Positions 1-10,090 are shown, counted from the first letter of the stretch. The stretch is 64,000 nucleotides of DNA from Heliopora coerulea (GCA_030142905.1 JASJOG010000440.1:1-64000); one strand, 5' to 3'. Notes: generated by a model not told the origin, from the letters alone. A program made the numbers and translations.

Positions 1-307
1 GAACACAACAGAGTATTTATGGACCTAGAGCATCTGCTTTAGAAACACAAAGAGTTTTTAGACAGATTGTTGAAGATTCTATTATAAACTATGATACATC
101 AACATGGATAAACAATATGAATCAAGCAATCACATCAACCAATGTTGTTCTTAATATTGCAATAAGTCCTACTATATGGTTGGATACCTAGTAGTCTAAT
201 TATACTAGAAAAACCAATAGTAGAATATAACAACAAGTTAAAAGTATCAGATGAAACCATGAAATTTGGACTAAATAAGAATGTAAATTATTATGGAACT
301 ACAAAAT
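1..307 (+). pseudogene. C-terminal part of Polinton virion-associated protein (broken)
   Basis: The reading frame starting at base 3 matches the middle of the 261-residue protein encoded at 41,866-42,624 (-). Both share a stretch containing INYDTSTWINNMNQAI and a following VVLN.AISPT segment. A one-base insertion near 189 shifts the frame; the homologous part continues in the next frame to a stop near 307. The N-terminus lies outside the window. The gene-rich tail of the homologue, with its terminal membrane segment, is missing. Function unknown; a minor virion or internal protein is inferred from its position next to the penton-like gene in the other element. Confidence 0.7.
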
Positions 308-419
308 AATAGCGGTGTTCGCTGAGCTCACTGTCAACCAAAAAAGATACAATAGGTAAACGAACGTAGTGAGAGACCTAAAAGTGGACTAAGACGAACT
401 ACCACCAGGCGCTCATGTA

Positions 420-895
420 TTAAATTCAATCATATTTCCAAAGAACTATCAGCAGATGAAAAACAAAAACTTTTCGAACTATATTTTTTCTACCACAAGG
501 GTTAGCTGTGTGTTACAAGTGGAATATAAGAGATTGAAAAAACTAGTACTATTTGCAAATATGTCATGTATTGGATTAACTTCTATAGGAGCTATAGTGG
601 GTGGTGTTACTATGAATCCTATTATACTTGGTGTTTTAACAGGTACTGGAGTTATGATTAAAGGATATATGTCAAACTCTAATGTAACCAACAAAGTAGA
701 GAGATGTAAGTTCGCTTACACAAGTTATGAAAAGGTACTTACTCAGATTAGAAATTATCTGAGAGGGATTCCTTCAGATGAAAAGATATTCATGTCTGAA
801 ATGATTTCTGGATGATGTGGTGACTGACTCCTGTCCTTCGATTGATAGTCTCTCAGCAACGTATGAATCAAAGTATACTAATATAATTCCATCCT
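420..895 (+). pseudogene. Small glycine-rich hydrophobic protein gene, frameshifted
   Basis: The longest open stretch (456-815) contains a hydrophobic glycine-rich segment (about residues 40-70, with IGAIVGGVTMNPIILGVLTGTG) followed by a helical region ending near SYEKVLTQIRNYLRG. A plausible N-terminal helix (KELSADEKQKLFELY) is read in another frame from about 430, and the C-terminal part in yet another frame from about 811 to a stop near 895, so the gene has at least two frameshifts. I recognise the general type from invertebrate Polinton-associated hypothetical proteins but cannot name a function; the hydrophobic Gly-rich core suggests membrane insertion. No homologue is present in the preserved part of element B. 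Confidence 0.55.
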
Positions 896-1290
896 AATTT
901 CTTAAAAATTACTTGACAAATATTTTCATGTCTCACACGAGATTTCTTAGATTTTGGTAACTTAACTCTTTGACTTGTCAACATCAATACCATTCTTATT
1001 ACATAACTGATACAACACAAAGTTTAGGTTTATCGAAAGCTCTTTCTCTTACTCTTAGCATGAGTTTTTGATATAATCTCAAAGTCTTGAATAGTTTCCA
1101 TACAAACACTTGTAATGTCAACAGTACACTCATCTAGGAGTTTAATAAATCTTTCAGTTCTATCATACTTGAAACGATATATATATCTTTCTGAATAGCT
1201 AGGGAACCGAGCAAGCTCGTCCTTTTCCTGTTGATATTATTCTATGAATTTCCTCACCAAATGATACACAGAAAACATATGCTATCTTCA
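866..1290 (-). pseudogene. Decayed minus-strand reading frame of element A
   Basis: On the minus strand three consecutive frames give protein-like, charged sequence separated by stops and frame changes: one around 1,250-1,045 (with KLLDECTVDITSV), one around 1,045-985, and one around 985-870 rich in Lys/Arg (KSKKSRVRHENICQ). The compositional continuity suggests one broken gene of about 130 codons. I do not recognise it. It lies between the glycine-rich gene and the tandem repeat array and is opposite in direction to its neighbours. Confidence 0.35.
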
Positions 1291-1349
1291 TAAACTGTAG
1301 TTTTGTGCTCGCAGCGTTCACTACGTTCACTGTGTTCACAATATTCTGT

Positions 1350-1655
1350 CATCTCTCTTTATTTTTACTTAAGTTTTACTTAGATTTTACTTAAGTTTTA
1401 CTTAAGTTTGTTTCAAGTAGATTCTAAACAACTTTCAAGTAAATTTCAAGTAACTTTGGTTTTACTTAGATTTTACTTAAGTTTTACTTAAGTTTTACTT
1501 AGATTTGTTTCAAGTAGATTTTAAAAAACTTTCAAGTAAATTTCAAGTAACTTCAAGTAACTTTGGTTTTACTTAGATTTTACTTAAGTTTTACTTAAAT
1601 TTTGTTTAGATTTGTTTCAAGTAGATTTTAAACAACTTTCAAGTAAATTTCAAGG
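1350..1655 (+). repeat. Tandem array (~106-bp unit) rich in 11-bp TTTTACTTAAG iterons
   Basis: About 2.8 units with a period of ~106 bp (the landmark CTTTGGTTTTACTTAGA recurs at 1,455 and 1,561). Each unit contains three or four head-to-tail copies of an 11-bp word of the form TTTTACTTA(A/G)G/A followed by a GTTTCAAGTAGATT and TTTCAAGTAA segment. It ends about 30 bp before the start codon of the gene at 1,685. The other element has a comparable array (96-bp unit, 38,655-38,860) in front of the homologous gene, containing the same GTTTTACTTA word in the same orientation relative to that gene. A replication origin, packaging site or promoter/enhancer are possible roles; none is shown. Confidence 0.85.
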
Positions 1656-1674
1656 AGACTATGGAAAAAGCACA

Positions 1675-1687
1675 TATAAAATAAATG
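1675..1687 (+). promoter_or_regulatory. Start-codon-proximal TATAAAATAAATG motif
   Basis: Exact TATAAAATAAATG whose ATG is the start of the gene at 1,685. The same 13-mer precedes four genes of element B. Confidence 0.65.
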
Positions 1688-2080
1688 AATGATTCACGTA
1701 CTGTTCAAAGTTCACCAAAGATTACAAAAGCTGAAAAGAGTGAGAAAATAAAAGATCCTAAGAAAGTAGAAGCAGGAAAAAGACTTGCTGCAATATCAAG
1801 AAAAGCAAAGGAAAGAAAAGCAAAAGAGAGGACAGTTGTGGAAAAAGTAGAAACAGAAGACTGTTGTACTAGCATTGATTACAAATATTCCATAAGAGGT
1901 GTAGGAGTTGTCGCTGCAGTTGGTGGTCTCTCTTTTGCATACAAACGTGATAGAAGAGAAGCGAGCGCAGTAAAACTTGAGAAGAGCAAGCGTAGCGAGC
2001 AACCTGAACTTAATGAACACAATGTATGTGTTGTGAAACATGAGAACGCTGTGAACAAAAAACTAGATAGCTTTGATTGA
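1685..2080 (+). CDS. Basic N-terminal, single-TM Polinton protein (131 aa)
   Basis: Homologue of the 171-residue protein at 38,103-38,618 (-). Shared features are an N-terminal Lys-rich block with KDPKKVE..K.LA.IS..AKERKAK (residues ~22-48) and one hydrophobic segment (about residues 70-86, GVGVVAAVGGLSFAYK) followed by a charged tail. The layout suggests a small membrane-anchored protein with a nucleic-acid-binding or acidic-surface-binding N-terminus; function is unknown. The reading frame is intact here, unlike most of element A. The start is supported by the TATAAAATAAATG motif and by the array immediately upstream. The tail contains short GC-rich hairpin-like repeats (AGCGAGCGCAG; GCAAGCGTAGCGAGC). 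Confidence 0.7.
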   Translation: MNDSRTVQSSPKITKAEKSEKIKDPKKVEAGKRLAAISRKAKERKAKERTVVEKVETEDCCTSIDYKYSIRGVGVVAAVGGLSFAYKRDRREASAVKLEKSKRSEQPELNEHNVCVVKHENAVNKKLDSFD

Positions 2081-2107
2081 ATTTTTTCTATATTATAAAT
2101 AATAAGT

Positions 2108-2335
2108 ATGGAAAGGAAGGACTTGGTGAACTAACTCTACGACACTACTCTAATCACAAGGGGAGCTGTAGCAGTTTCAATGGTATCAAAACGTGTTGTT
2201 GGTGAACAACTAGGAACACCTAATACTATGAGAGGAACTCTAAAACTTGCAGCTGCTGTAGAAGCAGGAACGATCGGAGTAAAATAGATGCAGTCGAAGA
2301 AATGGCTGCCTACTGATCCATTCAACAGTCGATGA
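2108..2335 (+). pseudogene. Small two-TM protein gene, two in-frame stops
   Basis: Same length and order as the 77-residue protein at 37,786-38,019 (-): LYD at the N-terminus, a central hydrophobic helix, a LKLAAA.. helix, and a C-terminal KKW.P.DPF ending. Here the frame from the ATG at 2,108 is interrupted by TAA after eight codons and by TAG at about 2,285, so the gene is dead. Position (between the basic one-TM gene and the coiled-coil gene) matches element B exactly. Confidence 0.7.
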
Positions 2336-2346
2336 AATAATAAAAG

Positions 2347-2733
2347 ATGGCAAGCATAATAGCTTCTGGAGTATTCAACGCTGTTGCATTTGCTGGTGCT
2401 GGATTCCTATTCAGTAGACTCAATCACAGCGGATATCAAAAAGAAATAAACAGACATAACGAAGCATTGGAAAAATTATCAAAAGCAAAAGAGAAGTGGT
2501 ATGAGGAGCAAGTGAAGAAAAAGCACAAGATAGAAATGCTTAGACGACAAGCTTCCGATGCGAATGCAGACATAAACAACACAAACCATGCTCTAGAAGA
2601 ACTTAGAAAAATTACAAGAGAACTAAAACTAGAGGATTACTACAAACCTTCAGATGAAATGAAAGAGTATCAACTGGTTGTTGTCTTACTTATGGGACTT
2701 GGTGGTGGATGGGTACTTTACAAAATAATTTGA
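2347..2733 (+). CDS. Coiled-coil membrane protein of Polinton (128 aa)
   Basis: Clear homologue of the 141-residue protein at 37,303-37,728 (-). An N-terminal hydrophobic segment (residues ~4-24, FNAVAFAGAGFLF) is followed by a long charged coiled coil (~25-90, HNEALEKLSKAKEKWYEEQVKKK), the conserved LEDYYKPSDEMKEYQ block (~94-108) and a C-terminal hydrophobic helix (~110-128). Two membrane segments joined by a coiled coil suggest a structural or membrane-remodelling role; the function is unknown. The element A copy lacks about 13 residues before the DYYKPSDEMKEY block compared with element B. Confidence 0.7.
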   Translation: MASIIASGVFNAVAFAGAGFLFSRLNHSGYQKEINRHNEALEKLSKAKEKWYEEQVKKKHKIEMLRRQASDANADINNTNHALEELRKITRELKLEDYYKPSDEMKEYQLVVVLLMGLGGGWVLYKII

Positions 2734-2775
2734 ATTTAAATAAAAAGTTATATAATAAATAAAACAATCTCTATA

Positions 2776-3105
2776 ATGACTACAATCCGTGAACTACTAA
2801 CACTTGCAAAAGAAGCAAAAATTAAGAACAGATCAACTCTTAATAAAGATCAGTTATGTTTAGCATTGGGAATGGAACCAATTCCACCAAATGAAAAGTA
2901 CGAACGCTTCTGTAAAGGAAAGACAAACAAAGTTGTAACAATAATTCTGATAAACAAAAAGACAGGTGAAAAACAAGAGTATAAAAGTATCTACAAAGCT
3001 GCAAAAGCAATTGGAAAAAATCCTGGGTCTATATCCTATCGACTAAACAAAAATAATGTTGAGATTAAGAGTGGTGAAAATACATATTTTATACACAAAT
3101 CATAG
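2776..3105 (+). CDS. SAP-like + NUMOD1/IENR1-like small DNA-binding protein (109 aa)
   Basis: Residues ~3-33 (IRELLTLAKEAKIKNRSTLNKDQL) fit a SAP-like helix-turn-helix. Residues ~55-105 (a TGEKQEYKSIYKAAKAIG block, then ISYRLN and TYFIHKS) fit the NUMOD1/IENR1 modular DNA-binding fold usually attached to homing endonucleases. No nuclease domain is visible. The homologue in element B (37,267 to 36,919, -) has the same arrangement but a broken C-terminal half. A DNA-binding role in replication, packaging or transcription is inferred from the two modules. It lies 42 bp after the coiled-coil gene and converges with polymerase. Confidence 0.65.
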   Translation: MTTIRELLTLAKEAKIKNRSTLNKDQLCLALGMEPIPPNEKYERFCKGKTNKVVTIILINKKTGEKQEYKSIYKAAKAIGKNPGSISYRLNKNNVEIKSGENTYFIHKS

Positions 3106-3136
3106 ATTTCTTAATTTTTTAAACTAAGAAATCTTT

Positions 3137-6100
3137 CTAAACTTTTCTTAACCTATAGTGACCTATCGCTAGTTTGCTCACTTTGTCTTCTAGAATAACT
3201 CTCTTGTCATCATTTGTGGAAAGCGCTTTCTTATTAACCTGTTCAGTGAATAAATCATGTTTTCTATGTCTAATTACATTCATAGTTCTCATCTGCGGTT
3301 TTCTACTAAACAAGCATTCTTTGTAGTCTTCACGACAAATTTTCTTCTTTACAACATTCTTCTTAACACCCTTACATTTCTTTGCTTCACCATCTTCCAC
3401 CTTGTGCGAGTACAACTTGTGTCCAAGTCCAACAAATTCATCTATTTGCTTTCCTCCACATTCATCCTTAAACATTCCTAAAACATTTTTGTTCTTCCTA
3501 GTAGGAATTCCAGACTGTGTGTCTTAGGATAATTGCTGGTGTTAAACATGCTAGCTACATCAGGAACTATGTCTTTGTAAAAGTCTTCTGTCTCAATCTC
3601 ATATGCAAGAGAATCTGTATCAGTGAAAAGTAATTTTGCTTTGTTATCATACTTTGGTTTGATGTAATTGTAGTGAAAGTCATACATCAATGTCTTACTT
3701 AAGTCTAAAATACTCATTCCTAAATAAATAGGTTTGTTCAACTTTAACTTTGTCTTCTTCATGTGAACCGCGATTAAATTATCTGAAAAAATTGTTCTAC
3801 TCTCATAGTTTGGTTTTGCAAATAGCTTTCTTGCTTTAACCTCATTTGTAACTAAACGTATGTCAACCCTATTTCTAAGATTCTCCATAGTTTTACCAAA
3901 CACAGAGTTGTTCATTAATTTGAAAAAGTCTTTCCTAAAGTCGTTCTTCGCTTTCATTCGTAATTCGATGTTGAGTGAAATGTACTTTGCTAACCAAGGT
4001 TCTTCATGAAATGTTATACCTTTGTGACTTTTTGTTATTTTTAATCCAAGACTTTCGTATTGCTTAAGGTTCTCTCTATGAAGTACATATTTCTCCTTAT
4101 TATATAGATTTGGAATAAGTTTTTCCATTTTTCCTATTGGTAGTCTCTCTGGAGCAAGTGGATAATCATTGTGAAGGTCGTGAAACTCTTGTGGATATTC
4201 TAAGTCCACCTGTAATATACAAGGAATGTTTTTCCAGTTGTTTAGATCTTTCTCAGTCATCCATTTAAAGCTTCGTACAGGAAGAGGTTTACTCATTGCC
4301 CAACTATATAGATTATTTGCATCAAGATAGGGAATATATTTCGTAGAAGAATTATTATCATACTTATCTCCCATGCATGGATTATTTGCTTTTGCATATC
4401 GAGTTGATAACATTGATACTCCACCTCTAATTCCTTTCTCTATCATTAAATACATCTCTGAATCAGTTAATAGTTCCAACTTCACCTTTGTTAATTTTAA
4501 CATTGCATCCCAGGAAAGTCCGGGTGATGTATAATACTATGCTGGATCTAGTTTATAATTATTAAGACATACCTTTCTAAATTCTTCAAACACGTCAGTC
4601 AATAACAAAACATCCGTTTTTAGATACAAATCATGATAATCTCTCAGTTTTCATTCCAAACACTTTCCAAACTTTTTGTGCATGTTCATAATCTTCATCC
4701 GATATGTCTTCATCATTAAGCTTTGAATAGAATGCTTCTTTGGGTGGTAACTTTGTCTCATTGAGTTTCTCTAGACAGTCAACATAGTCGTATGGGTAAA
4801 CACCCTTCCTTAGAACTAAGTTAAGTTTCTCACCTTGAAAATGTTTACTAGTGTTATGAAATTTATCTCCATCTAGATTATTAACTAGTTTTCCTAAAGA
4901 TGATGACATAAACTTGAAACTATCTATAAACCTAATACGTTTTGTAACATTCTTCATCTTACCTGTCTTCTTATCCATAAAAGTATCAACTAAAATGTTT
5001 TTGGTGAAGGATATGTACTTTTCTTCATTCTTTAGTATACAATTAATATTACCCTCAGTAACTCCAAGATTTTTAATGAATAGATGACTGTCGTAACCTT
5101 CCAAGTTATGAAATATAACTGGTATAAAATCTGGTATTCTAAGTTTTAAGTTACACTCATTATGTGTTGCACCTCTATACCTTCCTGTGAAGTGACAATG
5201 ATCTCTGACTTTATCTTCACCTAACTCACCTTCACATATATAACAATGTGTGGACTTTTCATAATTTTCTTTATCCTCTTTTCTGTACATAATCTTCTCA
5301 GGAAACTTTAACTTGTTGTATAGTTTCTTCACAGTTTCCTCGATACTGTTTACAAATATTTGTGCAACATCATCGTCGTCAGATTTCTTTGTGTAATGTA
5401 CTTCCTCTCGTTCATATATGTTCTCATCAAAACACACCACATAGTAGTTAAATCCTAATTGTACATGTTTTTGATATTGGTTAGTGTAACTCTTGTTTAT
5501 ATCATACTCGGTGTAATTTTTTATTTTTTTTCGTAAGAGATTCGAAATCAGAATATATAACTACATGAACTTTATGCATTCTTCCATGATTAATAAATTT
5601 TAGAATGTCATTCTTTCCTTTTATCGGATATTCAGTCTTTACACAATCATGAGTTAAACAATACTCCATATGATTCATGAGGGATGTCTCGGTGTTGAAA
5701 CCATTTAAAAAGTAGTAACAAAAGTCTTTTACATTTCTTTTTAGAAACCTGAGATGATAGTAATCTACTAAGACTTTTAACAAAACAATAGTGTTTATTT
5801 CCATCTTTATCTTTAATTAATAAAATAGTAACAGGTTTGCTCGCTGTTTTATTTTTAGGAGTTCTTAGAATATATACATCATCTTCATCATCACAACTTA
5901 ACACAATTATTGGTATATTGTTGTTGTTTTCTCGAACCTGTCAATATCTGAAAATGATGCAGGAAAGTTTACACCATTACAGTTGAACTTCTCAGCTTGT
6001 TTCTGTAAAATTTTTGTTATTCTTTCTGGATATCTTTCCACTGGATTACATGCTCTTGCAATACACCATGTTAAACATTCTTGATCGTTGTTCTCCATGT

Positions 6101-6800
6101 TGATGATTGCTTTCTTACCCTTTAGCTTCTTTGGTAAGGGAATGTAGAATGAAGCTTTAAGTGGGTTACTCTTACTAATATTTAACTCTCACTTATTAAT
6201 TTTCTCAAACCTCCAACCGCTTCCATTCTTTTGGTAAGTTGCGAACGACTCAAGTATTTTGTCTACCATTTTTTGATATAGATTTTCAAGATCTGTTCCT
6301 TCATATATTACTTCCTGATTAGAGCTGAAGTGTGCAATATCTCTAGTCTCCTCACCAGTAGCGGGGTTTGATTTAACCATTGTACATAAAAGAACCATAC
6401 GTACCTTAGTCGGTGGATTCTCTCTTAACTTATTCAGTATAGTTTCTTTCACTGCTTTAAATAAAGCAATAGGATCATAACCATCTGTTTCGTTTATAAC
6501 ATATTTTACAGTAGATTTATTTAAAGATTCTTTATCGAGAACTAAACTAAAGTTGGGTTTTGGTTGATTGAATAGCTTTGGAACGAGGTTCACTAACCTA
6601 TCTACCCCCCCTTGGTTATCATTCTCGGTCTCCTCTTTTTCTGTTTTAGTGAACAGATTTGGAATGAAACCTTTTAACCATTCCAACCACTTTTTGTTGT
6701 TGTTTTTTGTTGTGATAGATAAAGGTGATATATATTTTATTGGTTTCAGTGCTGGTACTCCAGTTTCTGGTACTGGATAATTTAGAATTAAGTTTGACAT
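3137..6800 (-). pseudogene. polB: Protein-primed DNA polymerase B (Polinton PolB), heavily frameshifted
   Basis: Family-B protein-primed polymerase in at least six reading-frame fragments: 6,800-6,189, 6,098-5,907, 5,904-5,647, 5,804-5,502, 5,440-4,631, 4,503-3,478 and 3,475-3,137. Visible landmarks in order: the N-terminal region with SNPATGEETRDIAHF; an exonuclease core with YSDFES; an endonuclease VII-like zinc/HNH motif (CYICEGE, VRDHCHFTGRYRG, NECN); FHNLEGYDSHLF (Exo II); palm motif A YLDANNLYSWAM; motif B NNSVFGKTMENLRN; motif C FTDTDS; and the C-terminal region with ECGGKQIDEFVGL. The catalytic DTDS is intact but the gene cannot be expressed as one protein. It replicates Polinton DNA in intact relatives (family knowledge). 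Orientation is opposite to the small genes next to it. Confidence 0.9.
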
Positions 6801-6907
6801 TCTATCCTTTATTATATGGAGAAAATTATTTGCTTTAAATTAAAAATTGAGTTTTACAACTCTCACCAGTTAAAAAAATTTTTAAATTGTGTGAACTGGT
6901 TTGAACT

Positions 6908-6919
6908 GGTCACGTGATT
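6908..6919 (-). promoter_or_regulatory. GGTCACGTGATT motif upstream of polB
   Basis: A 12-bp GGTCACGTGATT with palindromic TCACGTGA core lies about 108 bp upstream of the polB start. The identical 12-mer occurs 67 bp upstream of polB in element B (36,499-36,510). Two further CACGTG/ACATGTG-like words follow at about 6,931-6,948. Candidate binding site for an E-box (bHLH-type) factor; function inferred. Confidence 0.5.
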
Positions 6920-6959
6920 GATATGTGATTGACACGTGATTGACATGTGGGTGTGGTTA

Positions 6960-7190
6960 ACATTTTTTAAGATTTTGTTAAAGATTTTGTTTAAAATTTT
7001 GTTCAAGATATTGTTCAAGATTTCGTTTAAAATTTTGATCAAGATTTTCAAGATTTTAATCAAAATTTTTATCAAGATTTTGTTATAGATTTTTTCAAGA
7101 TTTTGTTAAAATTTTTTTCAATATTTTATTTAAGATTTTTTTAAAGATTTTTTTTTTAATATTTTGTTTAAGATTTTTTTCTAAAATAAA
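6960..7190. repeat. AT-rich 11-12-bp periodic repeat upstream of polB
   Basis: Many imperfect copies of AAGATTTTGTTT/C occur in a row at roughly 11-12-bp spacing. It lies between the CACGTG site of polB and the apparent right edge of element A. It may be subterminal/terminal repeat sequence of the element, but the partner end is outside the window. Confidence 0.6.
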
Positions 7191-7261
7191 AAAAATTGTT
7201 CAAAATAGAAAATGTCCGAGAAGCCCCCTTTTACATACTACTCATTGATTAAGAGATGAAC

Positions 7262-7380
7262 GTTCCTCAAGCTCTATTCTCAGAAAAAACGATTACTGAG
7301 CCCCAGACGGGGATCGAATCCCCAAACTTCTGATGCCCGGTGAGACGCTCTAACCATTGAGCTACCAAGACTCAGATGGT
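7262..7380 (-). repeat. tRNA-derived SINE (full head)
   Basis: On the minus strand 7,373-7,298 resembles a tRNA: acceptor-like ends GAGTCTT/GGGGCTC, a box A (TAGCTCAATGG), a perfect D stem GCTC/GAGC and a box B (GATTCGATCC). The anticodon arm is poorly paired and there are extra bases before the D arm, so it is not a functional tRNA. It is followed by a tail (CTCAG..TTTTTTCTGAGAATAGAGCTTGAG) whose relatives appear in the inverted pair at 62,835-63,015, which shows that it is a repeat family. Confidence 0.7.
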
Positions 7381-7447
7381 GAGCTAAGGTGCAGCTCAAT
7401 ATATGTGAGACCTGAGCGGACGCCACTATATGTTAATAGTGAGATCT

Positions 7448-7450
<3 letters not shown>

Positions 7451-7484
<34 letters not shown>
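7451..7484. repeat. (AT)n microsatellite
   Basis: Thirty-four bases of uninterrupted AT dinucleotide. Confidence 0.95.
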
Positions 7485-7487
<3 letters not shown>

Positions 7488-8059
7488 TTTATATACCAGA
7501 AATCGTTTTACTGCGGGTGGAGCTTGACGAATGTACATCTCTCATTCAACATATCTCCAAGCTCACATAATTCAAAATATATACCTCACAATCATTGATT
7601 AGGCCTAAAGTCTACCTTCGGGATAGGATTAGAATTAGGTTAGTTGAGTCTGCGATTGCCTAATTAATTCTGGGGTCCGTTAAACTGCACTTGACTCAAA
7701 TATCCCGTTTGTAAGGGACAACTAGTCACGTGCAGCAATAATTCACCTCTAAGTGCTGTCCATCTACGTGTGATAACTGAGCCGTCACCTAACGCATGCA
7801 CAAAAGCCGCAACAACGTAAGCATCTCGCTAATGTCACGAACTCGGTTAAATTTACAGATATTTCTACAAAATTGTTTCGTTTTTAAGAGATTTGGAATG
7901 AACATCACTGCCACTCAACAACCTTAACTTATAAGAAATCGCACACACTGTCATCAAAAGTTCTACCAAAATATTAAAATGTCTTACCAATTATTTCGGT
8001 TCCAAGTTCACCAGACCCCTCGTCACTGAGGTCTTCAGAATAATAACTACTACTTTTCG
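7485..8059. other. Intergenic, no gene seen
   Basis: No convincing coding sequence, RNA gene or repeat family was recognised in this stretch. Confidence 0.6.
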
Positions 8060-8650
8060 TTGAAGATCCTAAAGAAGGGAAACAGCCATTTTAACATATC
8101 AGAAATATCTGTAAATGGTCATAAGCAAACAAATACAATAATAATAGCTAATACTTTTGACAGATATTTTACAGAATTGGGACCAACATTAACTAATAAG
8201 CTGGCTAAACGAAGTAAATCATTGAAGTGCTGGATGAAGTCAGCTTTTCTAGGAACTTTTTCGTTAGAAAAAGGATCACCTCTTAAATTCTTGGAATGTA
8301 TCCATAACTTGGATTGTTCTAAGACCACTAGTTTCATACTACCAAGTGGTTTCACACATGCCAAGCGAAGCGTCGTCTCCCTATCTCCATGAGGACATGA
8401 AGCTGTTAGAACAATTACAGTGACGGGCTACTAAGTTTATCTTGAATTAGTACAGCTCAGAGCATTAGGATCGATTAGTCAAGCTGAAAATATTTCCTGT
8501 GAATTATTGGCACGAGTACAAAGATCTCATTTACTTTCACAAATACTTAAACAAGCCTTCGACCACAGACGCATTTCGCTATGTTTCTAATTTGCATCTT
8601 TCCTCCGCAGTGAAGTTATCGTAGACAGAAAAAATCGCGCTTTTAATTAT
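8060..8650 (+). pseudogene. CR1/L2-like LINE ORF2 remnant, reverse transcriptase core deleted
   Basis: The first part (8,060-8,380) reads like the linker between endonuclease and reverse transcriptase of CR1/L2-type LINEs: NGHKQTNTIIIANTFDRYF, then LGPTL and LDCSKTT. Directly after it, with three in-frame stops, comes the C-terminal tail (8,390-8,640: HEDMKLLEQLQ, RATKFILN, DRLVKLKIFPVNYWHEYKDL). The several hundred codons that should carry the FDF and F.DD motifs are missing, so this is an internally deleted dead copy. Confidence 0.7.
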
Positions 8651-9095
8651 TTCCTTGTATTTTCTGCACAGAATGCCATCCTATAGTGATTCAAAAAAGC
8701 CTCTAAATGATATTTTCTAATTCACTTATACCTTAAAGAAATTCATATCAAATCACGAACACAATTATTATAAAATCTACAAGTGTTCTAAAATATCTAC
8801 CAGAGCTCACGGTTCCTTCCTTTTGATGACGTCGGAATGGAACTACATTATAATTGATAACTGATTTAGACAAAAACACGCCTACATAGTTAACAACCAG
8901 CGAATGAAGTTAAACATGGTCTCGAGGATAATTAAGGTTCAGGTTTATGTTATCTGTTGAAGCCCAAGACTGAGGTGAATCACACAAACTGAGGCTATGA
9001 TAATTCTCGCTACCACGCGAGAGTCAATTAAACAAATTCTTTTACTATAAAAATGCCCATTAAGATGCTACACAATGGGTAAAACAAGAAAACCA

Positions 9096-9097
<2 letters not shown>

Positions 9098-9132
<35 letters not shown>
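9098..9132. repeat. (AT)n microsatellite
   Basis: About 35 bases of AT dinucleotide. Confidence 0.95.
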
Positions 9133-9138
<6 letters not shown>

Positions 9139-10090
9139 CTAATAGAATGTGGACTTAAAACGATTGTTTACTAGAATGCTGAACTTTCTACCTATATAAA
9201 GGTCAATGTCTCCAGATATGACGTAATTCCTACATTGGTATTAAAACAAATGCTACCAGACATAACGGATTGGCGCCTTATGGGATAAGCTAGTTCTGTT
9301 TGTGTCCAATCAAAACTGACATTGCATCAAAATTTGCAAATTAAAAACACTTATTACATGCACGAGATAATTTTGCTTCGAACTGAAACACTCGCAATAA
9401 TCCTCAGAACACAACATCTGAGCAATTAGCCAAAGTTTTGTGTGGCATCCAAGCTAGAGATACCTCCATCAATATCATTCTCATGATTTCCATGGTAATG
9501 TAATTGACCACTTTAAAGTCATGTCAAAAGCATGATTCGAAATTAGGCGTGTTACTTCAAGCAGAATAAAAATAAAAAATTAAAAAAAACAACAAAATAA
9601 AACCTGATGATCGTGATCATCATCTGAGCTAGGTGGCACAAATTTTCTCTTTTGGAGAAGACCATCTGTAAAGGATACTCGTGTGAGTCCGTCCAAGCAG
9701 TTGGACTTCCAGCTGATATCGGGTCAGAACATGGCGGTACACAAAGAGTTTGTGAAAGATTCCAGCCATTTCAATAATTTCACATGTCATTTCACATGTG
9801 AAAAACATATGGAATTGGAATATTTTTACATCGGAAATTTTAATTCCACAAGTGAAATTTTAACGTCAACTAAAATGTAGGGCTGTCCACTTGCCTAACT
9901 CCAACCTATTATCTCAAAATGGCAGGATAACACTTTATGATATGGCTATTAACATGAATCATAAAATAAGTTTCCTACTGGTGATTGCTAAAAAGTACAT
10001 CTTAAAATAAGGTTGCGAGGAGAGACTGAGAACGAATCAATTGGTAAGGAATTGAAACTAAGTATGTACTTCAAAACATGTACCACCTAT

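Larger units (their letters stand above)
1..7200. mobile_element. Element A: decayed Polinton/Maverick-like (adintovirus-like) element
   Basis: The segment holds remnants homologous to five genes of the better preserved element at 33,030-48,110: a virion-associated protein (1-307), a basic one-TM protein (1,685), a small hydrophobic protein (2,108), a coiled-coil membrane protein (2,347) and a SAP/NUMOD1-like protein (2,776), plus protein-primed DNA polymerase B (6,800 to 3,137). The small genes run rightward and polymerase leftward, so they converge near 3,120; in the other element all these genes run the same way. The left end is cut by the window. The right end is placed where AT-rich repeats stop, about 7,200; no terminal inverted repeat was found. 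Polymerase and several small genes carry frameshifts or stops, so this is an old copy. Confidence 0.85.

Noticed and set aside
1350..1655. CRISPR array
   Set aside because: Repeats are tandem and contiguous with internal 11-bp units, no unique spacers, and the context is a eukaryotic mobile element.
6863..7075. Open frame of Ile/Lys/Leu repeats (minus strand)
   Set aside because: Product of the AAGATTTTGTT tract upstream of polB; low complexity with no homologue.
7298..7373. Functional tRNA gene
   Set aside because: D stem and box B are good, but the anticodon arm does not pair, extra bases precede the D arm, and the tail recurs in another copy; it is a SINE head.
9605..9622. Hammerhead or regulatory hairpin at TGATGATC-GT-GATCATCA
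   Set aside because: Perfect inverted repeat, but no GAAA/cleavage strand or neighbouring element; palindrome only.
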